Below are positions 1 to 10,810 of a stretch of 64,000 nt of DNA, in pieces. The notes beneath the pieces were generated by a model. It was given only the letters and a program-made list of their open reading frames with translations. It did no database searches and was not told where the DNA came from. Numbering within the stretch: position 1 is the stretch's first letter; each line of letters opens with the position of its first letter. A program made the position numbers and the translations under genes. The DNA is from Sycobia sp. Sy_11 (taxonomy: Eukaryota > Arthropoda > Insecta > Hymenoptera > Epichrysomallidae): NCBI GenBank assembly GCA_018907035.1, contig JACCIC010000143.1, forward strand, positions 1-64,000, read 5' to 3'.

Positions 1-842
1 ATAAAATAAACAAAATTATTATCAATTACCATGCAATTAACGGTAGTTTCTTGATGAGAACGTTCCGCATACTCTCCTAATATCATGTAGATTCTATACA
101 TATTGGTTACGTAGATTCCGACAAGTTTATCTTGGTATATTGTCACACTCGACGATGGCTTTTAGGACAACGACCTTTCGTAGCTTGTAGCTATATAGCA
201 TTGGAAAACTCATCAGTCCCAGGACCCATTTTCCCACTCGAAAGAAAAGTGGAAAGGGACCCCCCCCCCTCTAGGGATAACAAGACCGCACGCGTGCGCA
301 AGGGGGAGGCCTGGGGGGGGGGGGGCAGTGAGCGTGCCCGCGACACAGGGTATACGGATTTATGACTTTGATAATCAGTTTACTGCTAGCGGTTATAGGT
401 GTTTAGATTTATTATTATAGAGAGGAAGAGGTTTATGAGGAAACCGAAAGTGAGAAATCCTTTTCCACCATCTCTCATTTGCTTTTGTAGCGTCTCGAAA
501 TGACCTTATTTTGACCATGATTTTTTTATAGTGTGGAGATGAAATAGAGTCTATGTAAATTGAGATAGATGAGTGGGAATGGGAAATGAATTTCTTGCGA
601 TGTTAGTTTCTATTATTTGTAATTTTAGGAAGGGATTGGGAAGGGAAAGGCTATGATTGGAAACTTATTCAACAATGAGAAAACATTTTTTTTTTTTTTT
701 TGGAGCTATGGAAAATGAAGAAGGAGATTTTTTTGAACCAATGAGAGAAGACTTTTCCTTTCTCTGATACTTTGAAATTGCTTTAAATACCGCTGAGAAA
801 GCTGCTTTTGGTCATCTTCCTGCAGCTTCTTTCATCATCAAA
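1..842. other. AT-rich sequence without a recognised gene
   Basis: No convincing coding exon is seen. There are a C-run near 261-269 and a G-run near 312-325, and a T-run near 687-702. The 60 bases before 843 contain a TTTAAATA box near 783 and a pyrimidine-rich stretch, which may be the promoter and leader of the next candidate gene. Confidence 0.5.
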
Positions 843-1708
843 ATGAGAGTAGAAGCAGGAAAAATTGTTGGCAAGACGATTGCTAAACAATCGCCACCAA
901 TGTCACAGAAGGTGCCGCGTAAATCGATGACAAAAATTCATCGTTTATTCGGCTCCACGGAGAAGACGCATCGGCGTGAAAAAAGTTCGTTAGAATTATC
1001 TGTTGAAAAATTGGAGGGAATGGTGGGTGCCTTAAAGTACGCCGTGAAGATCGAAAATCACTGACTCATTTAAGTGTAAGTACAATTTTCTTTATTATTT
1101 CATTTATTATTTCTTTTAATTTATTTTATTTGTTCATTATTTATTTCATTATTATTTATATTTATTATTTAATTCATTTTTTTATTATTTATTTTAATTT
1201 ATTATTATTTATTATGATTTATGATTATTTATTTTGTTATTTATTTTGCTATTTATTTTTATTTAATTTCATTCTATATTTCATTTTGTAAATTATTTCA
1301 ATTTATTTATTTTTGATTTTTTTTTCTATTTATTTGTTGATTTTTATATAGATTTTTTTTTATATTGATTTGTTGATTTTTATTTCAATTAATTTCATTA
1401 TATTTTAATTTATTGATTTTATTCATTATTTATTTTAATTTATTTATTATTTATTTAATTTATAATTTATTTAATTTTATATCTTATTTTCAGTTCCAGA
1501 TGCCACAGAGTTGGCTAAATATTTTCCAATGAAAATTAAGCAGAAGGTGACAACATCTACATCGCAAAGATGTAGCCGCAGTAGAAGTCGTAGCTGCAGC
1601 AGTAGTAGCAGTTGCAGCAGTCGCAGCAGCCGTAGTAATAGTGTGTCATCAATTCCAGATGAAAAGGAGAAACCAAGAATAATATCCGAGGAAATTATAC
1701 TCTCATAG
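843..1708 (+). CDS. candidate two-exon small SR-rich protein, possibly frameshifted
   Basis: I do not recognise this protein. A reading frame opens at ATG 843 in good context (A at -3) and runs 73 codons, basic and lysine-rich, to TGA 1062. Close behind lies a strong donor (GTGTAAGTAC, 1074-1083). A T-rich low-complexity stretch follows, then a strong acceptor (polypyrimidine then CAG, ending at 1493). The second exon is open to TAG 1706 and encodes a serine/arginine-rich tract (SRSRSRSCSSSSS type) and an acidic tail. If the donor is at 1074, the open frame of exon 2 is entered from frame 2 of exon 1, which is open only from about 1007. A one- or two-base lesion in exon 1 between about 1005 and 1040 would therefore be needed. 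The SR tract is partly a CAG/AGC-type repeat, so chance coding is possible. It could be a host gene, or an outlying gene of the Polinton to its right. Low confidence. Confidence 0.3.
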
Positions 1709-1748
1709 AGAGAATAAAAAAAAAAAAATGTATGTATAAAAATAATAA

Positions 1749-1783
<35 letters not shown>

Positions 1784-2199
1784 AAGTGTTATTGTATGGT
1801 AAAAAAAAAAGGAATAAAGAAAAAAAAAAAAATATTTTGAAAATCTTTATAATTAAATAAAAAACATGTAAAAATAACGTTATAATTTGGTTTAATAGCC
1901 CTGTGTCCTTCTTAATCCCACAATGGTGGGGTTTGGGGTGTTTACGTATTTTTCTTTAATAAATTATATTATTATATTGGGGAAGGAAATTGAAAAAATT
2001 TGTTATTTTGTTTTTAAAAAAGGAATGTAATTATTCAATATATGTTTATATTTAGTTGGATAATAAATAAATTACAAAACATTATTTTTAAAAGGGAACA
2101 TTCTGTTTTTTATCTTACTAATTCCATAATTTTCTCATTTTTATTTAATATTATAATAATGGATAAGATAAATGTATTACTTATAATATTTTAGAAGTT

Positions 2200-2255
<56 letters not shown>

Positions 2256-2407
2256 GTATATATACATGTTAGAAGTTTTAAATACAAAAATTTTTAATTA
2301 ATAAACAAATTATAATTAAAATTTTATGATGTAGTCTATTAATATATTACAGTATTATAATAAATAAAAAATATTTAAAGGAAACTGTTTTTTGATTATT
2401 TTATTAA
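1709..2407. other. AT-rich low-complexity sequence with A-runs and an (AT)n tract
   Basis: Holds a run of about 30 A at 1751-1782, several shorter A-runs and an (AT)n microsatellite at about 2203-2252. No coding sequence is seen. The A-runs just after the SR-rich exon could be a retroposed poly(A) tail or simple expansion. Confidence 0.6.
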
Positions 2408-2417
2408 AAATTATTTT

Positions 2418-2454
<37 letters not shown>

Positions 2455-2642
2455 TTAACGTCGCTCTATTTATGCTTCCAAATATTGGTGCTAATCAGCG
2501 ACGGAGGTCTACGATGTGTTTGTAAACAAAGCACATGTAAATTATTACAGCGGTGCTTGTGTCAATCAGCCGAGACCGGGATTTGAACTCGGATCACCAA
2601 GTTACTAGTCCTTCGCTCTAGCGATCGAGCCATCGTAGGCCT
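2408..2642 (-). mobile_element. tRNA-derived SINE
   Basis: Read on the minus strand, the 5' end (about 2642 to 2570) has tRNA-like form. It has an A-box-like segment (TGGCTCGATCG) and, about 40 bases on, a B-box-like segment (GAGTTCAAATCC), as in an internal RNA polymerase III promoter. A unique body of about 120 bases follows. The element ends in a run of more than 30 A, seen on the plus strand as the T-run at about 2411-2451. The head does not close into a proper acceptor stem, so it is not a functional tRNA gene. Head, body and A-tail in this order are the layout of a tRNA-derived SINE. Exact target-site duplications could not be fixed because both flanks are AT-rich. Confidence 0.7.
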
Positions 2643-2960
2643 CAATTTTTGGACTTAGAATTTTTCCAACTTTTTCGGACTTAGAATTTTTTCGTGATTT
2701 TCGGACTTAGAATTTTTTCAGGTTTTTCGGACTTAAAAATTTTTCGACATTTTCGGACTTAGAATTTTTCCATCTTTTTCGGACTTAAAATTTTTTCGGC
2801 ATTTTCGGACTTAGAATTTTTTCGTGATTTTCGGACTTAGAATTTTTTCATCATCTTCGGACTTAGGCTTTTTCTGACCTAGATTTTTCTTGCGATTTTT
2901 AACCTTTGAAATAGTTCGATTTTTCAGACTTTGAATTTTTTCGTGTTTCTCGAACTTCAT
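2643..2960. repeat. degenerate tandem repeat, unit about 24-30 bp
   Basis: About eleven imperfect copies of a unit built on TTTTCGGACTTAGAATTTTT with small insertions (CGTGA, CATC, GGCA) between copies. Homogeneity falls towards the right end. It starts directly at the 5' end of the SINE. Confidence 0.85.
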
Positions 2961-3589
2961 CTTGTACGTGTTAACTAACTTCGTATACCCGACTTAATCT
3001 GATTCCCATAGATAGTTTATTAATATACTTTTTACAGTATTATAATAAATAATACCATATTTAAAGGAAAATGTTTTTTTATATCGAAAAAACCTATCCA
3101 TATTCTAATAATTTATATAATGTATATGATTAACTACGACATTAATATTTTTTTATGTTAATATACAATTTATTATGTAGATAACTTTTTATGAATATAT
3201 TGTTGATAATATAAATTTATATTATTGAAAATTAATAAAATTTTTAATCAAATATATTTATGTCATGAAAGGAAAATTATTTTAAGTCATGATTTATTAC
3301 CTAAATTTTCATTTTATTCATATATTTTTTTATAGTAATATACATTCATTATATTCTTATCCAATTTCGTCTCGCCCATTCTTTCCACTCAAATAATTTT
3401 GTAACCATGTGCGTATTATCAAGACGTTACGGATTGCACACATTGGTAAATGTCTCATACACAATTGATGGTTTTCACACAGCACATATGAACCTACACT
3501 CTGCATTGATTGTAATGAAGGACAATGCAACTCCTCCACATCCGATATAATTCTGGAATTAAAAATTTTTTTTTTTTTTTAGAAAAAAT
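2961..3589. other. AT-rich sequence, nothing recognised
   Basis: No coding exon, RNA gene or repeat structure could be supported. A short less AT-rich stretch at about 3355-3550 carries a 60-codon minus-strand frame without recognisable features. Confidence 0.4.
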
Positions 3590-3945
3590 GCGAAAAAGTA
3601 TTATGAAAGTATGAGAAAAGTATGAGAAAGTATGACAAAAGTATGAGAAAAGTATAAAAAAGTATAAAAAAGTATGAAAAAGTATGAAAAAGTATAAAAA
3701 AGTATCATAAAAGTATGAAAAAGTATGAGATAAGTATGAAAAAAGTATAAAAAAGTATCATAAAAGTATGAGAAAGTATGAGAAAAGTATAAAAAAAGTA
3801 TGATAAAATGAAAAAGTATAAAAAAGTATCATAAAAGTATGAAAAAGTATGAGAAAAGTATGAGAAAAGTATGAGAAAGTATAAAAAAGTATGATAAAAG
3901 AATGAAAAGTATGATAAAAGTATGAAAAGTATGAACAAAGATAAA
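3590..3945. repeat. minisatellite of AAAGTATGA-type units
   Basis: More than thirty head-to-tail variants of a 9-12 base unit (AAAGTATGA, AAAGTATGAG, AAAAAGTATCAT). On the minus strand it spells a Phe/Tyr/Leu-rich reading frame (3705-3938), which is an artefact of the repeat. Confidence 0.9.
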
Positions 3946-3965
3946 CAATTATAATAACGTATATA

Positions 3966-3976
3966 TAAATATAATA

Positions 3977-4007
<31 letters not shown>

Positions 4008-4030
4008 ATATTATATATATATATATATAC
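3966..4030. repeat. (AT)n microsatellite
   Basis: Nearly pure alternating AT with a few phase changes (TATATTATAT). It borders the left edge of recognisable Polinton coding sequence. Confidence 0.9.
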
Positions 4031-4049
4031 ATCAAGATGATTGTAAAAG

Positions 4050-4463
4050 CTATAAAATTACTTCATAGTTGGTAGAAAGTGGATAACATTCCTTCTTGTC
4101 CCGCCCCTTCACATACAATTTTTGCACTCCAGTGCAAAAAATGTCTAATGTCCTTTTTGAGTCGGTGATAAGGAATATCGCCAGAATCCCATTCAATTCC
4201 ATGATATTCACGTTGCAGCCAGTCTACTGTTTTTTTTTCACTCCAAGTTAATTCGCTCCATGGAAATGGTGAGACTTAAAGAGGTACACGGTGGGCAGTG
4301 CACCTTTTTCTAAACTCAGCAAACTAAATTCTTTTAAAATAAAGCTTTGCGGGCCACTTGTTTGGAATCCCTGTATGTCGCAGAGGAATACTTTATCTTC
4401 CGGACATTTCAGATATTTTTCTAAAAACAACCTCATATTGTCGTACTCTTGAACATTATGCAC
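4050..4463 (-). pseudogene. broken Polinton-associated protein of unknown function
   Basis: The minus-strand frame from 4463 encodes 71 residues with a segment DIQGFQ, then FILKEFSLLSLEKG, and ends at a stop near 4248. Coding-like sequence continues in other frames to about 4050, with motifs HGIEWDSGDIPY and LYVKGRDKKE. That implies two small frameshifts, near 4255 and near 4110. From memory this order (F-x-LKE..., GI-W-GDIPY, -YVKG-K-) is shared by a conserved family of uncharacterised proteins in arthropod Polintons. The initial acidic D-I-Q segment may suggest an RNase-H-like nuclease fold, but that is an inference I cannot test here. The N terminus is not clear. Confidence 0.55.
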
Positions 4464-4971
4464 TTCTATACACTTATTTTAGAAGCTGGAGTGATGACAA
4501 GAAATGTAAAGTTTCGTGCTCACATTCTCATTTTATATCAAGATTCTCCGCCTCCCGAAATTAGCCACTCTTTTACGATTGGTTGAGTAAAAACATCAAT
4601 GCAGGTGCGTCTGGGTGAAGGAAGGTCGGTTTATTGGATGCTAAAAAAAGGACAGGTGATGGTCTGTGATGATGACGGCAAGACGATATATCCCTCCTCC
4701 CGATTTTAAAGCACAGTCTAGTGTTTTCATCACACTCAATATTTTTCCGTTCACCTCTGATTTCTCCTTCCACTTCTTTACTTTCCTTTAAAAGAGGCCA
4801 ATTTTCTTGAAAGAACACACTCGCTGCAACGCAGTCACATAAGTTCAGTTTAAATTTTTCTCTTTTGTGATTCTCTTAATTTTTTTTGTCTAAATTTAAT
4901 ATCGCAGTAAAGAAGTTTGTTGGTGACTTTATTCTTTTTTTACTAGTTTAACAGTAAACATAAAAGTGAAA
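4464..4971. other. spacer between divergent Polinton genes
   Basis: This stretch separates the minus-strand remnant from the plus-strand polymerase. It contains a minus-strand frame of 81 codons (4573-4818) without recognisable motifs, apart from a cluster of basic and His residues. It might be the decayed upstream part of the remnant gene. The AT-rich end, about 4860-4970, is the likely polymerase promoter region, but no clear TATA box can be chosen. Confidence 0.35.
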
Positions 4972-5060
4972 ATGGCTTCAATTGCATCTATCGAACGTCT
5001 TGTGCAACTTTACCGTGGAATGCACATGTGCAGTAAAGATGATATTCGTATTGGCTAGCT

Positions 5061-8000
5061 ATGGCTGATTTATCCATAAAGGAAGTGAGGGAAAAAATGG
5101 AAGACATTAATCTTTCTCGAGGAGAAAAGCAAAAGTGTTCAACTTGCTTTGTTAACATTTCGTGTATACAAGCAGGATTTGAATGGCACCTTCATCATGG
5201 AGGAAGTCTTAACTCTGACGAGACAGAAGCTAAGGTGGAATGGCGTGATGTCCAATCTGCTTTTAAAAATCGAATTAGGTCTGGTGTAGTTGTAAATTTG
5301 AATCATGTAGACATTCTTAGCTTCTTAACTGACGCAGAAAAGATCTTTCAAAATAAGGTGAAAGCATGCTTAGAAGAATTTAGTTGCAATCAAAGTAAAT
5401 TCTGATTTCATGTCACAGTTTGCCGTACAGAAAAATGGTGAGGAATTGACAGATATGAAATATTTTACGACACAGAGCGCTACAGTTTACCTGTCCACCG
5501 ATTTACTGAAATGGTTTGAGGAATATATTAGGAATCCTCTTCTTGCACATTTGGATGAGTTTCAAGAAAAGGATTCAGGATGGACCTTGAAAAGTATTAT
5601 AAGTCTATGCATCAACATGAAAAAATTTTCTCCTCACAAGGGCAGATCATATATACCTCTCCCGAAGTTCATAATATCCAAAAAGGCATGTGTTAATGTT
5701 CGTAATAGTGATAATCAGTGCTTTAAATATGCTATACTTTCAGCTTTATATCCTAATGTAATTAATCCTCAAAGAGTCCAGAATTATTATCAGTATACGA
5801 ATGAATTGAACTTGATGATATTGAATTTCCAGTTAAACTGAAAGATGTTGCAAAATTCGAAAAATTAAATATTATTTCTGTAAATGTGTATATGCTTCGA
5901 AAGATTGGACAGAAATATGAGGTAGCACCTTGTCACATTACATCCAATAAGCAGGAGAAACATGTAAACCTTCTCCTCATTCAAGATTACTACATCGATG
6001 AATTCGAAGAAAATAATATTCATGATGATAATGCTAGCTCGCCAAAATACCATTATGTTTGGATTAAAATTTGTCTAGACTTTTAAGCTCACAACTGAAT
6101 AAAGCCCATGCAAATCATTTCATTGCAAAAGGTGTTTACAAATTTTTTATAATGAAGAGAAGCTGAAAAATCACGAATACTATTGTAAGAAATGCAGAAT
6201 CAATTTGCCAAATAATTCCAATAATATTCTTAAATTTGAAGAACATAAAAAGAGTGAGAAGTGCCATTTGTCATTTATGCAGATTTCGAATGTCTGTTGC
6301 AGCCTACTCAGAATGAGAACGCTTTTCAGCGTCACGAAGCATATAGCATTGGATATTATTTAAAATGTAGTTATGATGACAAATTGTCGGCTTACAAATC
6401 GTATAGACAGAAGAGTACAGATGACGAGACACCTGCACAGTGGTTTGTTCGTGAACTCAAATCCATTGGAGAGCATATCGATCGACTCTATAAGACACTA
6501 AAACCAATGAATCTAACTGATCTTGAAGAATTACAGTTTCGATGGTCGTCTGTTTGTCATATATGTGGCAATAAATTTGAAAAGGATCAACTTCCTGTAC
6601 GAGATCATTGCCATCTTACAGGACGGTATGTTTATTAGATTATTTTATAATTTATTCAATATTTTAGATAAAAAGAAAAAAAACAATAATTGTTTTTTCT
6701 CTCCAGTTTCAGAGGAGCAGCTCATAATTCATGTAACTTGAATTATAAAGACTCGAGGTTTATTCCTGTTATTTTTCATAATCTTAATTATGATACACAC
6801 TTTATTTTAAAAGAAATTGGTACGTCTTCGTTGATGAAAGGTCGAGTTTCTCTAATACCCCACAACAAAGAAAAGTATATTTCATTTACAAAGTTCATAG
6901 ATGGTTGTGATGTTAGTTTTAGATTTGTTGATTCATGGCGATTTTTACCATCATCTTTAGAAAAATTAGCATCATATCTACAAAATGTACCATTAGCTGT
7001 AAAGGAATTTGAATTAGATGGATTTTCAAATGAAAATATTCATCTTCTTAGGCGGAAAGGCATATTTCCATACGATTTCGTAGATGGATTAGATAAATTA
7101 AACTGTAGAAAACTGCCAGAGAAAAACGAATTTTATAACCAATTAACCGATTCACATATTACCGATGAAGACTACATGCATGCTGTTCAAGTATGGGATA
7201 GATTCAATATCACAACTTTAGGAGAATATTCCGACTTATATTTAAAAACAGATGTTTTACTGTTAGCTGATGTCTTTGAAAGTTTTCGAGAAACATCTAT
7301 TGAAGCCTACGGCTTATGCCCTGCTCACTTTTACACAACTCCCGGCTTGACATTTGCAGCAGCTCTTAAAATGACAAAAGTTGAATTGGAACTTCTAACA
7401 GATATTGATATGTTATTATTCATCGAATCAGGCATTCGAGGAGGAATAAGCCAGTGCTGTAATCGATATGCGAAGGCAAATAATCCGTACATGGGTTCGT
7501 CATACGATAAAAACAAGAGAAAAAAAACACTTTTATATTATGATATTAATAATTTATATGGATGGGCGATGGCACAGCATCTGCCAACGGGAAAATTTAA
7601 ATGGATTGACTATGAATCCAATCCAGATTTTTTCAATGCTCCAGCAGATTCAGATATAGGCTATATTGCTGAGGTATATTTAGAGTATCCTGAAGAAACT
7701 CATGATGAACATCGTGATTTACCTTTCTGTGCAGAGCATCGTACACCTCCAGGCTCATCGCAGAAGAAACTTCTCACTACTTTGGACGATAAGAAAAGGT
7801 ATGTTATTCACTACCGAACACTCAAACAGGCACTGGATAATGGTCTTCGGCTAAAAAAGGTATATAGAATTTTGAGTTTTGAGCAAAAACCATGGCTTAA
7901 ACCATACATAGAGTTTAATACAGTAAAGAGGAAACGAGCAAAGAATGAATTTGAAAAACTCTTTTACAAACTTTTAATTAATGCAGTTTATGGAAAATGC

Positions 8001-9257
8001 ATCGAGAGAGAAAGATCTCGTGTGGATGTACGATTAGTGAATAAATTTACAGGTCGATATGGAGCAGAAGCACGTATAGCTTTACCCAATTTTCATAGCT
8101 GTGCAATTTTCGATGAAAATTTGGTTGCTATACAGCTCAAAAAGACAAGTGTTACAATTAAAAAACCTATATACGTTGGTCTTTGCATTCTGGACTTATC
8201 GAAGACACTAGTTTATGATTTTCACTACTCTTATATGAAAAAGCGAGTGGGAGAAAAATGTAAACTGCTATATACTGACACCGACAGTTTGATATACGAA
8301 GTGGAAGACATTGATATGTATAAAATTATGAAAGAAGATATTCACAGATTTGATACTTCCGACTATGATGAAAATAATCCATATGGAATACCTCGATCAA
8401 ATAAAAAAATACCAGGATTAATGAAGGACGAATGTAATGGAAAAATTATGATGGAATTTATTGGTTTACGGAGCAAAATGTATAGTATTTTAGTGGATGG
8501 AGGAGAAATAGTAAAAAAAGCTAAAGGTATAAAATCGAATGTTGTAAAGAAGACAATTGCATTTGAAGATTATCGGAAATGTCTTGATGACCTGGTCATT
8601 ATACATCGCGAACAGTGTAACATCCGTTCTAAATTACATATAGTATATACTGAAAAACAGAAAAAAATTGCTTTAAGTCCATATGATGATAAAAGATTCT
8701 TACTAACAAATAGTACAGATACTTTACCGTGGGGGCACTATAGAATTATGGAAGAACAGATGGCACAAGCTGCATGTGAAATAGAGAGGGAAATATTAAA
8801 CGAAGCAAGTCATCCAAAAGAGAGAGACATCGAGATAAAGAACGCTTACAATGAGACTAATGAAAGAGCTGTGGTAGTGGGGATAGATAGTGATGTAGGA
8901 GAACTAAGACATGAAGTCAGTAATAAATCTAGAGTGAGCTGTGTAGAAGTGCATGCAGAAGAGAGGGGGAATATCGAAACGAATGAAAATAGAGTGACAC
9001 GGGAGGAGGTAACGCTTTATAGCAGTGAAGGCGAACCAATCACCATTGAATATGATGTATCACTTGAAGTAATGAACGAATGGAATCCTGAAGAAACTTT
9101 GACAATGCTGGAGGGGATAAGCTCAATAGAAAGGTAAAATGATGAAGTGGGGAATAAGCTATATGAAGAGACCGATGATGATGAAGAGTTCATTCGAGCA
9201 GTTGAAGAAGTCGAACGAAACTACTCACCTCCTCAAAAGAAAACAAGACTCAACTAA
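5061..9257 (+). pseudogene. protein-primed family-B DNA polymerase (Polinton PolB), disrupted
   Basis: This would copy the element's DNA from a protein primer. The N-terminal region (5061-6250) has the usual Polinton layout, with an N-terminal segment and a Cys-rich zinc finger (CKRCLQIF... at about 6124), but the reading frame changes near 5400, 5810, 6070, 6115 and 6260. The 3'-5' exonuclease begins at about 6261 with the motif YADFE. A small GT-AG intron (6626-6706) is followed by one long open frame to 9134. This holds polymerase motif A (DINNLYG, Asp codon at 7542), motif B (KLLINAVYGK, 7968-7997) and motif C (YTDTDS, 8271-8288), so all three palm motifs look chemically complete. An in-frame TAA at 9135 interrupts an acidic C-terminal tail that stays open in the same frame to TAA 9255. 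A 28-codon frame at 4972 and the ATG at 5061 are both candidate starts. It is dead as it stands, unless some breaks are assembly errors. Confidence 0.9.
6626..6706 (+). other. 81-bp GT-AG intron inside the polymerase gene
   Basis: The donor GTATGT follows the codons for HCHLTG. The acceptor is preceded by a T/C-rich tract (TTTTTTCTCTCCAG) and followed by codons for FRGAAH. Removing the interval keeps the frame (phase 2) exactly at a motif that is continuous in other Polinton polymerases known to me, whereas reading through meets stops. Length and AT-richness fit a short insect intron. Confidence 0.8.
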
Positions 9258-9265
9258 TTCTCAAG

Positions 9266-9369
9266 GTAAAATTTAAGTTTATATTCTCTAAAAACAAAAA
9301 AAAAAAAAAAAAAACAAAAAAAGAATTATATTCATAATTTTAATTTATTCATTTCTTTTTGTTATATAG
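9266..9369 (+). other. possible intron between polymerase tail and next gene
   Basis: A good donor (CTCAAG then GTAAAA at 9266) lies nine bases after the polymerase tail's stop codon. A good acceptor (T-rich tract, then TATATAG ending 9369) lies one base before the ATG of the next gene at 9371. The interval is AT-rich with an A-run near 9297-9314. It may be the 5'-leader intron of the small downstream gene or a splice that exposes it on the polymerase transcript. Confidence 0.35.
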
Positions 9370-9370
9370 A

Positions 9371-9676
9371 ATGGATCTAGCTACTTTAAATAAAATTGCC
9401 GAGAGCGAGTTCCTGCCGACGAAGAAATGTACAGAATTGGAGAAAAATAAGCAGTATATGGCAACTGCTCTCAAGCTAGTTACGACTCGATATGGTGCGA
9501 AAATTATAGCAGAACTTGACGATAGTTTTCAAATATTTTTACCACAGAAGATATCGTCAGCAATATTAAAGGACCAAGAATTTTTCGAAAATCTAGCAAA
9601 TACTGCAAATAAACGATGTTTATTTTTACTTTATCAAGGCGGAAGTTGTTTTAAATTTGATAAATGTACTTCTTAA
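9371..9676 (+). CDS. small conserved Polinton protein, about 101 residues
   Basis: The frame from ATG 9371 (MDLATLNKIAE) is uninterrupted. Central features are a block KQYMATALKLVTTRYG and then a beta-rich stretch AELDDSFQIFLP, ending with a short Cys-containing tail. I recall similar proteins of this size next to the polymerase in arthropod Polintons. The alternation of beta-like segments around a TRYG/FQIFLP core would suit an OB-fold single-strand DNA-binding protein, but this is inference. The in-frame upstream codons (from 9359) cross the probable splice acceptor, so 9371 is preferred. An AATAAA at 9687-9692 can serve as its poly(A) signal. The next gene converges on it. Confidence 0.7.
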   Translation: MDLATLNKIAESEFLPTKKCTELEKNKQYMATALKLVTTRYGAKIIAELDDSFQIFLPQKISSAILKDQEFFENLANTANKRCLFLLYQGGSCFKFDKCTS

Positions 9677-9892
9677 GAAAGAATGCAATAAATATATTTC
9701 ATGTTAAAAAAAAAAAAAAAATCATTTATTTTTCAAATAATGATATACATGTATGCATAATAATTACATAAATAAATCAGATTATAAAAATATTGCAATG
9801 TTGTTTTCTTATTTACTGAAAAACTAATGTCCTTAAACATATTCTTACATAAATTAGTATTATTTATAAATTTGATTTATAACATAATTAAA
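9677..9892. terminator. convergent 3' region with poly(A) signals
   Basis: An AT-rich gap between two convergent genes. AATAAA at 9687 serves the plus-strand gene. TTTATT at about 9725, which is AATAAA on the minus strand, could serve the integrase. An A-run at about 9706-9721 follows the first signal. Confidence 0.45.
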
Positions 9893-10810
9893 TTAAAAAA
9901 CTTCATTTTTATCTATCCAACTATTATGTTCACTATTGAATCCTAGCCACTTTACGTATACGCGATTACCAGTTTTCTTTAATACTTTTTCAACTAGATA
10001 AATTTCAGGATACTTAGTTTTTTGCATTTCACTCTCATAAAAGCCACCAGAGACAGGTTTATCATAATAGTCTTTAATGTGATAGGTTATTGGATTAGTC
10101 TTTATAACTCTTGTTATTGTAAACATTTCAGTTGACCAGTTTGGTGTATATCCTTTTTCAAAAATATTTTTTATTTTACTTATTCGTACATTATCTCCTA
10201 CTTTGTATTTTGCTTTTTTCATATTCATATTTTCGATTGGAAAATGCTTCTTTATCTCTTCTGCATTTCTTTTGGTTACATTTGAAGGCTCAATTCCTAT
10301 TGTTCGATGCTTTCTTGAATTATAAACTTCGAGTAAATCTGGTAGGATATCCATCCATTTATAGTTTCCCTGCTTACTGAATTGTATCCACATTGCATTT
10401 TTTAACGTTCTATTAAATCGTTCACATATGCTTGCATGAAGATTACTGTGCGAAGAATATAGATTTATTTTATACTTTTTCATGAGATTTTGAAAGTGAG
10501 AATTGTAAAATTCTTTTCCTTGATCAGTTTGTAGATTAGATGGTACTCGTCCTTGTTTCAATATCTCATTCATAGCCTTAGTAACATCATTGCCACTCTT
10601 TGACCTTACTGGAATGGCCCATGCAAATTTTGAAAATATATCAATGACAGTGAGTAAATAACGAAAACCTTTATTGTCCTTCGAGAAAGGAATCATTTCT
10701 ACAAGATCAGCCTGCCATGTCTCATCTATTGTACGTATATCATATTTTCTTCGCTCATATCTACGACGTGCTGGTTTGTGCAACTCTTCAACCACTTTTT
10801 CGCGGTACAT
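9893..10810 (-). CDS. Polinton retroviral-type integrase with C-terminal chromodomain
   Basis: Catalyses insertion of the linear element into host DNA. From ATG 10810 the frame gives 305 residues without interruption. The rve catalytic core is clear: WQADLVEM (D35), TDQGKEF (D96) and CERFNRTLK (E130), a D,D(33)E spacing like that I know from Polinton integrases. Just before it stands the family motif HKPARRRY. After the core come a linker with VGDNVRISK and, from about residue 268, a chromodomain (YLVEKVLKK...VYVKWLGF...SWIDK) that may target particular chromatin. Only about a dozen residues precede HKPARR, so the N-terminal region of longer relatives is missing or lost. The 5' end overlaps the 3' end of the gene upstream by about 23 bases. 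All catalytic residues are present. Confidence 0.93.
   Translation of the reverse strand: MYREKVVEELHKPARRRYERRKYDIRTIDETWQADLVEMIPFSKDNKGFRYLLTVIDIFSKFAWAIPVRSKSGNDVTKAMNEILKQGRVPSNLQTDQGKEFYNSHFQNLMKKYKINLYSSHSNLHASICERFNRTLKNAMWIQFSKQGNYKWMDILPDLLEVYNSRKHRTIGIEPSNVTKRNAEEIKKHFPIENMNMKKAKYKVGDNVRISKIKNIFEKGYTPNWSTEMFTITRVIKTNPITYHIKDYYDKPVSGGFYESEMQKTKYPEIYLVEKVLKKTGNRVYVKWLGFNSEHNSWIDKNEVF

Noticed and set aside
2560..2642. tRNA gene on the minus strand
   Set aside because: A- and B-box-like segments are present, but the acceptor stem does not pair and a body plus A-tail follows, so it was called a SINE head.
3705..3938. Minus-strand frame rich in Phe, Tyr and Leu
   Set aside because: It is a translation of the AAAGTATGA minisatellite.
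3590..3945. CRISPR-like array of short repeats
   Set aside because: The units are directly contiguous with no unique spacers, and the genome is eukaryotic.
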